Of a stretch of DNA of 64,000 nt, positions 12,901-24,005 are shown in pieces (position 1 is the stretch's first letter; every line of letters starts with the position of its first letter). The notes beneath the pieces are model-generated. The model was not told the origin of the DNA, ran no database searches, and saw only the letters and a list, made by a program, of their open reading frames with translations. Origin of the DNA: Oscheius tipulae (taxonomy: Eukaryota > Nematoda > Chromadorea > Rhabditida > Rhabditidae); contig JASJZH010000005.1 in NCBI GenBank assembly GCA_037178975.1, positions 6,200,001 to 6,264,000 on the forward strand, in the 5' to 3' direction. The position numbers and the translations under genes are program-made.

Positions 12901-13394
12901 TTCTCATACGATCTGTCAGCGCTTTGAGACGTTCTCGACGTGAAACTGACTCGGTCTGAATGGAAAATTGTTGAAAGAGTTGTACAAAAAGAGTCACTAA
13001 TTGTGGTTGTTCAAGTTTGGACGTCGTAGGCGACGGCGTGTCGAAACCGTCTCTTGTCGAAATTCCAGACTGTTCTGGCGTGTTATTCTGCAAATTCTCA
13101 GCCTATTCACAACTTAAAAATCCTACCGAGCTATCCGTCTTCGATAAAATCCTCTTATGCCACGGATGGAGGTTTTTCAGCCAGTTTCCGTCACCATCGA
13201 CCGCGGAATCTCCATTTTGCTCGAATTCTTTCCTCATCCGACTACTCATAGCTTCAAGTCGGGCCCGGCGAGAGGATATTTTGGCCTGAAACGAGTGATT
13301 CAGCACCGAGGCATAAACATACATTTGAATCTTGATCCGCCTCGCTGGAACGACTTGCTACTGTTTCTGGACTATCTTCGGCTGTTTCACTCAT
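9951..13394 (-). CDS. WDR44: WDR44 / rabphilin-11-type WD-repeat protein
   Basis: About a dozen exons join in frame from ATG at 13394 to TAG at 9951. The C-terminal half holds the WDR44 propeller: GAVWCIKFSACGRLLATAG, then KPFAAYKGHVADILDLSWS, SSGMDRTAKLWHISR, CLCCFQHQDFVTSVSF, SGSLDGRIRIWNIPEKK, GTYYGKCYFY and CGSEDKFIYLWR. The tail carries the last blades and ends with LPLQNGLGR-like residues. The N-terminal half is hydrophilic, with proline-rich stretches (PPPSEPPPPRPS) and two copies of an RRxRL...RMRK...WHKRIL module. Human WDR44 binds active Rab11 and acts in endosome recycling and ER-endosome tubules. The last intron is only 40 nt (GTTTGTTC...TTCCAG) and removes an in-frame TAG. The start is placed after an ATTTTAG acceptor. 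Confidence 0.9.
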
Positions 13395-13664
13395 ATGTCC
13401 AGCCTAAAATTTGTTGCATGGGTTGTATTCGGAGAAAAAAAAGGAAGATGAAGCGGAAATGTCTTGTGGTAATTGCCGCCAAATACGAGAAGTGGCGCCA
13501 TGGGTCCCAGCACGAACTGCTTTCAAAACAGTTTGGGATACGGTAAGATTGTGCCAGCTCTTGAATTCCTTTTCGACCTTGTGTGACAGGTTTTCATTGT
13601 TTATGTCCCTTTTTTTCACTTGTTTTTTCTTGCCCAATGATAAAAATTGACATTTCAGACCAAA

Positions 13665-14771
13665 ATGAACATCTTTCGGTTGACAGCAGACATGTCCCAC
13701 CTGTTGGCGATCTTTATCTTGCTGGCAAAGGTTGGTTTTGTTTATTTGGCAAGTTTTTCAGTGTCCTGAAGATATTACCTTGCAAAGAGTGTTCCAAAAC
13801 CAAGATTGCGGGCATAGCCAAGTAGACAGCTGGAGTTATTGCGCTCCCTAACAAATACTGGATTTCTTTCGCAAATTCCACTTTCTTGTTTTCTTGTTTT
13901 TCTGACAAGATCCTATTTGTAGACGACTTTTGGTGCAGCAGAGATTCTCTCCTGAGATTCAAGGCAGTATATTTCTTCGTATAGCCACATTTCGGGCAAA
14001 GAATAGAGCGTTCAAATGTTTGCACAGTTGCCGAGGCTTGTTACAAAAACCTTATCCACTTCTGTGACCTTTCTCGATTTCAGATATGGAAGACACGCTC
14101 CTGCTCGGGAATATCGGCCAGATCGCAGGCTCTTTTCGCCATTGTTTTTATTACACGTTATTTGGACCTTTTCACGACCTACGTCTCCGCCTACAACACT
14201 GTCATGAAGGCATTTCGCATTTTTTTGCTTATCCTAGTCTTCATTTTAGGTAGTCTTCCTTGCCGCTTCTATCGGCACCGTCTGGATGATGCTCGTTAAA
14301 TTCCGCAGCACCTACGAGCGAGAAAACGATGTATTCCGCGTGGAGCTACTTCTCATCCCGTCCGCTCTTCTAGCCTTGTTGATCAATCATGAATACACGA
14401 TCTTCGAAATTCTTTGGACGTTCAGTATCTACTTGGAAGCTGTTGCCATCATGCCGCAGCTCTTCATGCTCCAGGCCACCGGATCTGCCGAGACCATCAC
14501 TGCCCATTATCTCTTCGCCCTCGGAGCCTACCGTGGACTATACGTTCTGAACTGGATTTACAGGTGATTTTTATTTATTTACTGCAGTTTCCTTTATTTC
14601 TATTATTGTTTCTCAAGCAAAATGTTAATTTTCAGATACTACACCGAAAGTTTCTTCGATCCCATCGCGACTGTGGCCGGAGTCGTCCAGACAGTTCTCT
14701 ACGCCGACTTCTTCTATCTCTACGTGACCCGCGTCGTCAACAAGAGAGCCGCTATGGAGTTACCGATCTAA
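13665..14771 (+). CDS. erd-2: ER lumen protein-retaining receptor (KDEL receptor)
   Basis: Four or five exons starting at 13665 ([20 protein letters not shown]) give the seven-helix KDEL receptor. Diagnostic blocks are [75 protein letters not shown] and [15 protein letters not shown]. The receptor returns escaped ER-resident proteins from the Golgi by COPI retrograde transport. The length (about 213) fits the family and the tail ends [10 protein letters not shown]. Intron 1 is unusually long (13731-14083, about 350 nt). Intron 2 begins with GC rather than GT (after codon ATGAAG, about 14216) and ends TTTTAG. The start follows a TTTCAG acceptor 6 nt upstream. Confidence 0.95.
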
Positions 14772-15690
14772 ATGGTCCCCTCACCCTTTACCAGTCTTCT
14801 TTTGAGTCCAAAAATGAGCAAAAAATAGTGAGCGTGTTTGTAATAATTATTTTTTGTCATGTACAACCGTATTTACACTATCTGTGATCTTCTTCTACCC
14901 TGATAATGTCCCTGCCTTACCCCTCGAAATTGTCTTCTGGTCGGTGTTTAGCCTTCTCTCCCACCAAAACTTGTACACGTAGTTTTACTATTCTTTTTAG
15001 CCGATTATGGGTCCTGCTGCTATCTCTCAAGAAATCCCTTTTATTCTATTAATAATACGTTTGTGCTAAGCAAAACTCTCGACTCGTTTATGTGTTGTCC
15101 GACGTTTACAAGTCGGGGTGACGTTGACGGCAGCGGGCTATGTGCCAATTGGCGACAGTTTGTTTGATGCCGCACGTCACGTCAGCGGCGTCTTTTCCCT
15201 TTTTCTGACACGCGATCGCGTTGCCTTGTTTACAGTATCCAGCTTTTCGAGTTTGAGTCCGTCTTTTTAGAAATAGCGATTTTTTAATAAATTATTACGA
15301 GCAGATATCTTGCTGATAACTGGCTAATTACTACCAATAAGTGTCTCATTGTTTTGACACAGTTTGCTCATGTTTCTCTTCAAAGGCCTCATTGTCAGTT
15401 TGATGGGAAACTTTGTTTAGTGGTTCATAACCGTGAGACCAGACTTTTGACCCTTCACACGGTTTCTCAACTTTTATGTCTGGAAGTCCTTTTGCGGGTA
15501 GAGTTACATGAAAGAAAAACTTCTTAGTTTAAGAATAGTGTAAATGCCAGTCGCAACACGTGGGTGATCAAACATGTCTTCCTCGCTCTCTCGGATAATT
15601 AGCACAAAAAATTTTCTATCTTATCGTATTTCTCTGTTTTTGACTAACGTCACAGCAAGACTTCAGCTTTATGCTCTACAGACCGGGGAG
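14772..15690. other. Intergenic region KDEL receptor-KDM4
   Basis: About 920 bp. It contains the KDEL receptor 3' UTR, AT-rich DNA, a CACGTG E-box near 15557 and no convincing ORF. The CTCTACAG acceptor at about 15674-15681 precedes the KDM4 start. Confidence 0.5.
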
Positions 15691-18600
15691 ATGATGACTG
15701 AAGAACAGCCTTCAGGTTCTCAAGAGAAAATGAAGGAGGAAAAGAAGGAAAGGTGGGTAAATTATCTTTCAAAGTCATTTTGACAGTTTCTTTGACAAAG
15801 TTTTTGCAACAAATCTGATTTGAGAGAATAATTAATTTTTCAGCTATTTCTCCCGGGGTGACGACAACCAAACGATGTTCAGTGATGGACTGACAGATTT
15901 CGGGAGGTGAGTAAGGAGAGCCTTTGGCTTTGAAGTTGCAAAAGAATGGCTAAAGACACAAAAATGGAGAGAGTCAAAAAAGAGAGACTGACAGGGAAAC
16001 GCAACATGATTAATCGTTATAAACAGCGCGCATTTGCAGAAAAAACCATCCTCCTCACGAACCAACTGGCTCAACAGAAGTTCTGACCTTTTACCCGACC
16101 TTGGATGAGTTCAAAGACTTTAATGGCTACATTGCGAAGATCGAGGCGGTCGGAGCTCACTCTCAGTGCGGAATCTGCAAGGTCGTCCCGCCCGAAGGCT
16201 GGGATCCTCGGCCAAGCAAGTCCAACTTTGACGACGTCGATAGCTACATTATTAAATGGTTAGTCGTGGCACTATATTTGAAGAAACAGGCTTGATTTTT
16301 AGTCCGGTCAAGGAGATTATGACACCGACTACAGTAGGCGTCTATCAGAAACTGAATGAGATCTACAAGAAGCATATGAGCGTCAAGGAGTTCCGGACCT
16401 TGGCTAGGAATGTCCACTACAAACCGCCGGTAGAGTTCGCTCAGCTGAAGGGGAGGGAGATGGAAGAGTGAGTTGACTGACTATTACTAACCATGTTACT
16501 CTCTATCCAAAACCCGTTTACTGTTTCCAGCTACTTCTTCAACCACATGGCCGAGAGAACTCCCATCTACGGCGCAGACACGGAGGGCAGCATCTATGAT
16601 CAGGGAATCGAGGAGTTCAACATGAACAATTTGGGAACAATTCTGAACGCGTACAAGGAGAAGGTCAGGGGAGTCAACACGGCCTACTTGTACTTTGGTA
16701 TGTACAAGACCTGCTTCCCTTGGCATGCTGAAGATATGGATTTGTATTCGATAAACTACTTACATTTTGGAGCTCCCAAATTCTGGTACGCGATTCCGGC
16801 AGAGGCTGCTGACCGCTTTGAAACGCTGTTGGACCAACTGTACCCGGAATGGAAGAAACAGTGCCCGGTTAGTTGTCCAGATAAGAGAATCTGAGATTCA
16901 AATTTAGGCCTTCCCGCGTCACAAGCTCTGCATGGTCAGTCCGGAAGTTCTCCGTATCCACAACATTCCCTTCGGAACCATGATGCAGAGGCCGAATGAA
17001 TTTATCATCACGTTCCCAAGAGTGAGTGAAGAGAGATTGAGTGACAGTGACACAATTTGAGATCTGGACAGTGACAAGAATAGGTACTGACTAACTCTCA
17101 AACTTCAGGGCTACCATATGGGCTTCAATACGGGATACAACTGTGCTGAATCGACGAACTTTGCGACAGATAGGTGGATCGACTACGGCAAGAACGTCCT
17201 CACCTGCAAGTGTATCGACTCTGTCCGCCTGAAAATGGAGCCGTTCATGGAACTCTACCGAGGACAAGAACTCAGCTTCTGGCTACAGTACTGGTACGAT
17301 CAGGATCGTCCAAAGCACCTGAGCACTGCCGTTGTGCCATACCCATGTCCGGACCCTCCTCCAAAGTACAGGTGCACCAAAGGTAAGAGCTTCTGCAAGA
17401 CCTAGTAATCGGACTTTTTAACAGGTGAGCCACGCTGGACAGAGGCAGCTAAGAAGATCAAGAGAAAACGCGGTGACTGGAAGAAGAGACTGCCGCATCT
17501 GTTTGCCCGCTTTGCTCCAAATCTTTACCTGGAGAAGGGCGAAAATGAGACGGCTGCCTACTATCCTCCTCATTGTGCTGTGTGTCGACTCTTCGTACCG
17601 CGAGACAACGTCTCGAAGGAGTCGGAAATCCCGAAGAGATCAAAGAGACTGTCGAAGAGTCTCTTTTTTGCCAAAGAGAACCTGACAGTCAAGACAGATG
17701 ATCCGGAAGAGGACGACCTGATAACCTGCTCCAACTGTATGGTGACAGTTCATCCGAGCTGCTACGGCGGAGAGAATCCGGGCACATCGGAATGGAAGTG
17801 TTTCCGTTGCCGAGATAGAAACGACATCGCGATCAGACATACGACCTGCAGACTTTGTGAGATGAGAGGAGGAGCTTTGTTGCCTTGTGAGACTGGCATT
17901 GACGTCGGCTTCGTGCATGTGATCTGTGCGATCATGAATCGGAGGACGGCTTTTGATAGAAGTTGGGGTCCGCGGAGGTGCAAGAACTATCCAGCCCTCT
18001 ATCATCTGCCCAGAGGAAGCTTTCTGTGAGTTCAAGAGCGTGGAGGGAGAGGAAGTACGAAAGTCAGACTGACGAAGACAGAGAGATTGTGCGACGAGAT
18101 GACTAGACTTACCAAAATGACTGGACCACTTTCAGAGGCGTTCTGAAGCCGCAGTACATCGCTCTGGAAGGCGAGGCGACTGCCAACTTCCGATGGAACT
18201 GTGACATCTGTGACCAAATGAAAGAGGGACTCATCGTGTGCAACCTCTGCTCCGAGGACAACCTAGTGAGTTGAAATTTAGCTGCACCTGCAATGCCAAC
18301 ATTTAGCCTCGAGAACAGTGGACGCTCGCCCACACCACTTGCGGGAAGGCAGCCGGGTTCTTCTTCGAGGAACGAGAGGCTCCACAATGCATGGTGATGA
18401 TCTGCGACAAGCACGAGTTCAACGACCATGGCGATGCTCTAGATATTTTCCTTCCCGGATCCACCGTCTACATGAAATACGGAAAGGATGTTCTCGACGG
18501 AATTGTTCAGGAGCTGTTTGAGGAGACCCGCCTCTGTGTTTCAAAGCTCGCAGTTCGGGGTGGTTACGATGACACTGTGAGGGAGGAAGATATCGTTAGC

Positions 18601-18902
18601 TGCAATTGCGTGTCACACAGCAACTATCACCAGATTGGAGCAAGGGTGAGTATTGGGGAAAATGGTTATATAGTACACATTTAATTTTGAATATCTTCCC
18701 ATAACTGATAAATTATTTTCAGTTACGGATCAAGAATAAGGACGGAACCGAAGAGGACTGCTACTTCCGTAGCTCTTACTACCTGAGAGAGTATTCTGTT
18801 CGTCTTTCCAATGGTGTCGAGGAGCGAGTTCCGCGTCAGCAACTGATTGGCCCGAAGGACAAGATCGGAGTCGCCTTGAAAAGGAAAATAGCCCAAATAT
18901 AG
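15691..18902 (+). CDS. jmjd-2: KDM4/JMJD-2 histone lysine demethylase (JmjN, JmjC, PHD, extended PHD, double Tudor)
   Basis: About a dozen exons give a protein of roughly 850-900 residues. JmjN is seen at [17 protein letters not shown]. In JmjC the Fe(II) ligands are visible: HxE in [16 protein letters not shown] and the distal His in [19 protein letters not shown]. The KDM4 zinc ligands are CPAFPRH and CKC. Then come a PHD finger ([25 protein letters not shown]), an extended PHD ([24 protein letters not shown]) and paired Tudor-like segments ([17 protein letters not shown] and [13 protein letters not shown]). The family removes tri- and dimethyl groups from H3K9 and H3K36 with 2-oxoglutarate and oxygen. 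All metal ligands are present, so activity is expected. The start is one of two adjacent ATGs 9 nt after a CTACAG acceptor. Confidence 0.95.
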
Positions 18903-18916
18903 TCAGCGCAATATAG

Positions 18917-20072
18917 TCATGCTCTTTCACTCATGTATCTCATTGTCAGACAACCTTTCTCATTTATTATTTTGTTCTTGAACACTTTGATCTCAAGACT
19001 AGGCGCCAATGCTTTCTGTCTCTTCTTCTGGTCAATAAACATCTTGGTCATAGACATTGTGGCAAAGGTACCAGCACGTATAGAGAGGCTCAAATTCTGA
19101 ACAACAAAAATACTCACAAGCAGAAAGACATAGAGCCAGAGGCAGTGAAGAGACCGTTTGTCACCATAATATTTCAAATGTTCGTCGGTTACAAAGACTT
19201 TGTGTACAATACATGGAAATAGAAAAAAAATTAACGGTAACAATGTGATATATTATGCCAGATGCGTGTCAACCGGAACAGATCCGAATGAAGCATAACA
19301 TCGATAGGGGCCCAAACTTCCAAAGAGTACTTGTCGAACATGGAGACGATGATGCATGAGGCAGTATGAGTTCCACAGGTCCCTTCAATAAGCGAGTAAA
19401 ACACGAGGCCGCCGAATTGGTTTTGATTATGGAGAGTAATAAATAGCTTTCCAAAAAATTGCAGTGTATGATGCACAGGAAAAGTGGGTGGTCCTGGCAG
19501 GAAATGGCGAATTGAAGCTTCCTCTACCACTTTGTTTCTGTCAGACAGTTGCCACACACTTCCCCACCTGGTACCCTTACCCGACCCGTCTAGTTTTCAA
19601 GCTGGTACATCCTAACTTGAAAGGCCAGAACATGTCGGAAGTGTTGAGCATCCGCATGATACCACCATAATAGAGAAGCGAAATAGCAATGTTAAGTCCT
19701 CTTCGAAGACCAACATGTCGTTCGGTCTCATGTGGAGCCAGACGAAAAGCTTCTGAGCAATCGCCAGTCTGTTTTCGTCTATTGTGCCAAAGTCATCATC
19801 CAAGCGACGAGTCCATTCAAAAACTTTGAGAAGTCCAGGCATGAAGGCGGGGGTGGGGGATCCCGCCAACGTTGGGAGAATGACTTGAGGAGAACCTCTG
19901 ATAGAATCGGAAGAGTCCCGACGTCGTGGTTGAGGCAGGCCAGAGACGATGGCAAACAGTGGGTTTGCATCAAGGGATCCCGACTAGGAACACCCTTTGA
20001 TACCGACATAATAAATTGTGAATGGTAAATTGTACCGCGAAAAGCGCAAAGTGCAAGTATTGAGAGTGGCAT
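18917..20072 (-). CDS. Putative multi-exon membrane protein, structure unresolved
   Basis: Not recognised. Several open stretches on the minus strand look coding but do not join cleanly. One is a soluble part around LLKVFEWTRRLDDDFGTID and LAIAQKLFVWLHMRPND (about 19740-19870). In a neighbouring frame comes GLNIAISLLYYGGIMRM (about 19640-19710). A further stretch holds LFITLHNQNQFGGLVFYS and SLEVWAPIDVMLH (19231-19450). The last is a transmembrane-like SLHCLWLYVFLLVSIFVV followed by a basic tail (18917-19243). The layout suggests a small protein with two or more membrane helices. A peroxin-11-like protein is one idea, but only by general pattern. It could also be a decaying gene, since frame changes are needed. 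Confidence 0.3.
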
Positions 20073-20456
20073 ACTCCTAACATCAAGTTCTGAATTCAAA
20101 AGTTTACTTGCAGAAAAAAAGATGCAAAAGATTAAAAGGAGCTGGTAGTCAAAAGGTGCAAATGGTGGAGCGAGGCGGAGCCATGTCGTCTGGCCCCATT
20201 GTGTCAGTTGACAGCTATACAGGTCGCGGGAGTAGTTTTGCGAAACCTTCCGCTCATATCCGCTAGTGTTTTGTTAAAAACGTTTACCAATGGATAATAA
20301 ACAAGAACATGGACAGAAGACAGTGGCAGAGGCTTTGTAGTAGAGGTAAAAATAGGTTATCAGGCTGTTCTGTATTGGCAGAAAGATGACTTGTCTTTTT
20401 CTCTCCGCTCTTCCCAAAGAACAATAGAAATCTTTACCCGAACTAGCTCATTCTAT

Positions 20457-21551
20457 TTACAACTGTGTTATCACATCACTAGCTTTAGCCTCAATCTTAA
20501 CTGTGGCCAAGTGGTCGGCTCTCGTCGGACCAATGTTCACAATAAAGAGTGGCTTGTTCTGTAGATGGACATGGTACGCAAATCGGTATCCTGACATGAC
20601 ACTCAGCGAAGAGCCGAGGACTAGGAGACCATCACACTCGTCTATCTTTTCGTAGAGAAAGTTGACAGTCTGTTTGGGCACACTGTCACCAAAGAAGACA
20701 ACGTCAGTCTTTATCACTTTCCCATCGCATCGCTCACACGGCGGTAGATTGAAGCCCTGAAAGGTTGCATAGTTCCTGTCAAAGTCAAGCCTCACCTCCT
20801 CAGCCCCAGGCTCAATGTGTACGTCTCCATCCGGGGCTATTTCTCCCAGCGATGTGTCGATTCCCCATAGTGGATTGAGGAGAGCCAAACGGAGCTGGAA
20901 GTCTTCTCTGTAATACGCAAGTTTCTTTGAATATAATATGGATCCCACCTTGGAGTAATGTCCCCACAAGACATGCACCGTACTCTATGACCACAGCCAT
21001 GCAGTTCTGTAATCATTGAGGAACCCGCTCTGAAAATTTCTAATGAACAGAAGAGTTAGAGTCCTTACTTTGTATGTAGTCCATCAACATTTTGCGTTAT
21101 AAGCCAAGAAAACCGGTCGGATCTCTCCCAGCTGGCCAGGGTTTGGTGGGTCGCGTTGGATTCTGCTCTAGAGAAATTGGGCCATGCTAAGAAGTTTCTC
21201 GCCCAGTATCTAGAGTTCAAATTAAAAAGCATGATGGGAAAAAGCCTTACCTTCGCCTATTTGCCTCCGATTTCATGAACTCGTAGTGCTGAACCGGACG
21301 ATGATTCGAGCGTGCGTACACTCCGACATCTTTAGACCGATAATCAGGAATTCCTAAAGAAAAAAAATACTATCCATTCTAGACAGTTACGAGTAAGGTA
21401 TCAAATTTCAATTTCAAAATGTACCTGATTCCGTAGAAATACCGGCTCCCGTAAGAACAACGAGTCTGCTGATATCGTGTAGTTCACTCTGTAGGAGACG
21501 AAGAAGCTTCTGATCGACTGGATCGTGTTTCGGAACGAAGCGACTGATCAT
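20457..21551 (-). CDS. SIRT4-class mitochondrial sirtuin (SIR-2.2/2.3 type)
   Basis: Five exons (21425-21551, 21251-21353, 21069-21209, 20949-21029, 20457-20907) join in frame. Motifs in order are [20 protein letters not shown], then [34 protein letters not shown] with the first zinc pair CMSC, the second zinc pair [26 protein letters not shown] and [13 protein letters not shown]. These are the NAD-binding and catalytic parts of a class II sirtuin. SIRT4 enzymes act in mitochondria as ADP-ribosyl- or deacyl-transferases on metabolic enzymes such as glutamate dehydrogenase and carboxylases. All catalytic motifs and four zinc cysteines are present. The start is the first ATG of the exon ([11 protein letters not shown]); there may be a mitochondrial signal further upstream that I could not define. 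Confidence 0.93.
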
Positions 21552-22959
21552 AAGAGGAAGACGGAGTGAAACTTTCGAGTGACAGCTGAGAGACGCGGAG
21601 GTACGTAATTGCGTACAAGACTCTTGGAATACGTGATTCCAACTGAGCGTATGATCTCATAAACTTTGAAAACAGTCTAAAAATTCCTCGGTACTTTTAT
21701 GACAGGGAAGGCAGTTCCTAGTAGTCCCACAAAAGTGCATCTCCCATAATTAGTTGCACTACATTGAATTCAAGACTAATTGGGAGTAACAGAGCTCAGT
21801 TGCAGAACACTGTAATGAAGTGCCTAGTTTGTATTCTCCAGAAATAACTTTAGCTTCTGTAACAAGTTTCGCTCTTGTAAGAAAAGAACACGTTCGTCCT
21901 GTTCTCATCTACAACTTCATTCCCTGATAAAACTGCTCATGAGCGAGCTCCGTTCCTTTCCCAGATTCCCTTACCATTGCTGAAAAATTACAAGCAATCA
22001 AGAAAACATCCGCCTGATCCCCACTCTCATGTTTAGTCCAGAAGCTAATCCTCAGATCAGATCAACGAAATATCCAGTTGAGAAAAATTAGTCTTTTCTC
22101 CGGAAATTTGCCATCTGTACGACCTGAAAGAATCCTCTCTTGGCTCTGACAAACACATAGCATTAGATCTCATCATCTTTCGTGGAATTTGAATGCCTCG
22201 TGGATAACAACTCCTCTCGATTAGCCAATGAAAAACAGTCCATAATCCGGTGCGGGTGGGGGCAGAGATCTTTGTGAAGGGCAGAGAATGGCATATAGTT
22301 GGGGCTAGCATCCAGAGACGAGAGTTCACCATTTTGAGTGAGGATGATTCGATGAACGAGTTCAAAGAAAGTGACTAACTGTCTCTGTTTCCATTTCCCC
22401 GTTGCCCGTTATCTTTCTATTCTTCTTTTCATGTCATCCCTCTCAATGATCACGGAGCCGACTCATGTCTCCATTTCCTCCACGAAGAAGACACCAATTT
22501 CCCGTCATCTCTCGCAATGGTCAGTCAGACACCGATATTCACGTGCACAGTCACCTGGTTCAAACACGATAAGCTGGTTAGATATGGAGGATCAACATAA
22601 GGGGCTACACTAGCTTCCCTTTACACCTAGAGAAGGGGCAAAGTCTGTTTTCCACCTGCTTTTGTCAACAAACAGCCTATAAAAGTGTGCAAAGGGAGAG
22701 CAAAACACGCCCAGAGCGTTGGAACATTGTGATCCTTTGACATTAGGCCCTGATAAGGTCTCCAGAGCTAGACAGCGAGAAGAAAGTTCATAGTTCGTGG
22801 CCGTCTACAATCTGTAGTCAATGGAAACTTCTCATAACCCTTTATTTCTTACAAATAGATTGGGATTCTTATCCGTTCTACATACTTCGTATGGAGGTCA
22901 CAAACATAGATATACAGGAGATCATAATCGGGAGATAGGTTTGGACTAGACAGTAAGTG
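21552..22959. other. Intergenic region upstream of the sirtuin and downstream of MAX
   Basis: About 1.4 kb between a minus-strand start and a minus-strand stop. The 102-codon minus frame at 22057-22365 is rich in Ser, Arg and Trp and shows no domain. Nothing else convincing was seen. Confidence 0.45.
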
Positions 22960-23864
22960 TTAGAACAACTGCTGCTGTTCTCTCATAATCCTACAATGGA
23001 GTTCAGCCTCTTTCTGACTTAACTTGGCCTGATTTAGGAGCATCTGAGTGAGTGCCACCAGAGATTCTTGTGTGGAAGGGAGGACACCACTGAATCGGAG
23101 AGCATCCACTGTCGGGAATGAGGTGGGTTGAATGGGAACGGGAGCCGGTAGGGGTACTGTGGCAGCCGGAGAAGAACTGGACGCGACCGGGTAGGCTGGA
23201 ACTTGTTGTTGTCTCTCGGCCAACTGGGCTTCCAGAAGTTCATTCTTCCTCTTCAACTCCATCATGCCGGTCTGACTCTCGCGGATTTTCGTCTTCATCA
23301 GACTAATGTACTCGATGGCCCGCTTCAGTATCAGTGCTCGAGAAGACTGGAAAAGGTACAGGGTTATTCAAGGAACTCTAATAATTGCTACCTTTTCGCC
23401 CTCAAGGAGCGGAACGGCGTCTTTCAGAGCCATGAAGTGGTCTTTGATGTGGTCCCTGCGACGTCGTTCCAGCTCGTTGTGATGGGCACGACGATCGTCG
23501 TCGACTGAAGGAGAATGCGATTTCGGCGAGGAAGCATCGTCCTGCAAGAAATGAGTTAAAAAGGTATGATGGAAGAGGGGAGAAATGCAACCGTCATCAT
23601 GTCAAGCAAAGTTACAGGGAAGTTTTTTTTTCACAAGTTCAGAAAATTCGAAACAGCGCTTTTTCATTTCACACGAGAGCGTTCTAGACTATCACCTAAG
23701 ACACCTGGGTTCGACCCCGTTCAAAACGAACAGTTGGACATGATTAAACATTAACTTACATCACTGAAGTCCTGATCAGAATGTCTTCTCTTACGTGTCT
23801 TTTCCAGATCCTGGAGCAGAATGTTCCCAACTGGGTAGTGGTTTTCGTCAAGAAGGACTTCCAT
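22960..23864 (-). CDS. mxl-1: MAX-type bHLH leucine-zipper transcription factor
   Basis: Three exons (23760-23864, 23392-23541, 22960-23346) give exactly 213 residues. The first exon codes for MEVLLDENHYPVGNILLQDL and a basic run. Exon 2 carries the basic region and helix 1, with HHNELERRRRDHIKDHFMAL as the DNA-contact segment (His, Glu and Arg conserved) and VPLLEGEK. Exon 3 has helix 2, SSRALILKRAIEYISLMK, then a zipper around MMELKRKNELLEAQLAERQQ and a Pro/Ser-rich tail ending in a second coiled segment. MAX binds CACGTG E-boxes as a homodimer or as partner of MYC, MXD and MLX relatives. The tail is longer than in human MAX. The start follows a CTCTTTCAG acceptor. The nematode symbol mxl-1 is a best guess among MAX paralogues. 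Confidence 0.9.
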
Positions 23865-23999
23865 TGAACTGACTGAAAGAGGTCAAAGTTTTGATGTCTG
23901 GGGCAAGAGAGAGAAGAAAGAGACCAATTGAGAAGGAGAAATAATTGGAGGGGAAGCCTGATGATGTATACAAAAGAGAGGGAATGTTCCCGTGGTGAC

Positions 24000-24005
24000 C
24001 ACGTG
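24000..24005. promoter_or_regulatory. E-box (CACGTG) upstream of MAX
   Basis: A perfect CACGTG lies 136 bp 5' of the MAX start codon, inside the short palindromic stretch GTGACCACGTGAAGCCAC. This is the site that MAX dimers bind, so autoregulation is possible. A second CACGTG is near 24281. Confidence 0.4.

Noticed and set aside
13404-13700. 98-codon antisense frame overlapping the KDEL receptor start
   Set aside because: Overlaps real exon and promoter; composition not protein-like.
22057-22365. 102-codon frame upstream of the sirtuin
   Set aside because: No start context, no domain, Ser/Arg-rich.
23690-23725. tRNA-like B-box GGTTCGACC in the first MAX intron
   Set aside because: No A-box or acceptor stem could be matched; likely chance or a fragment.
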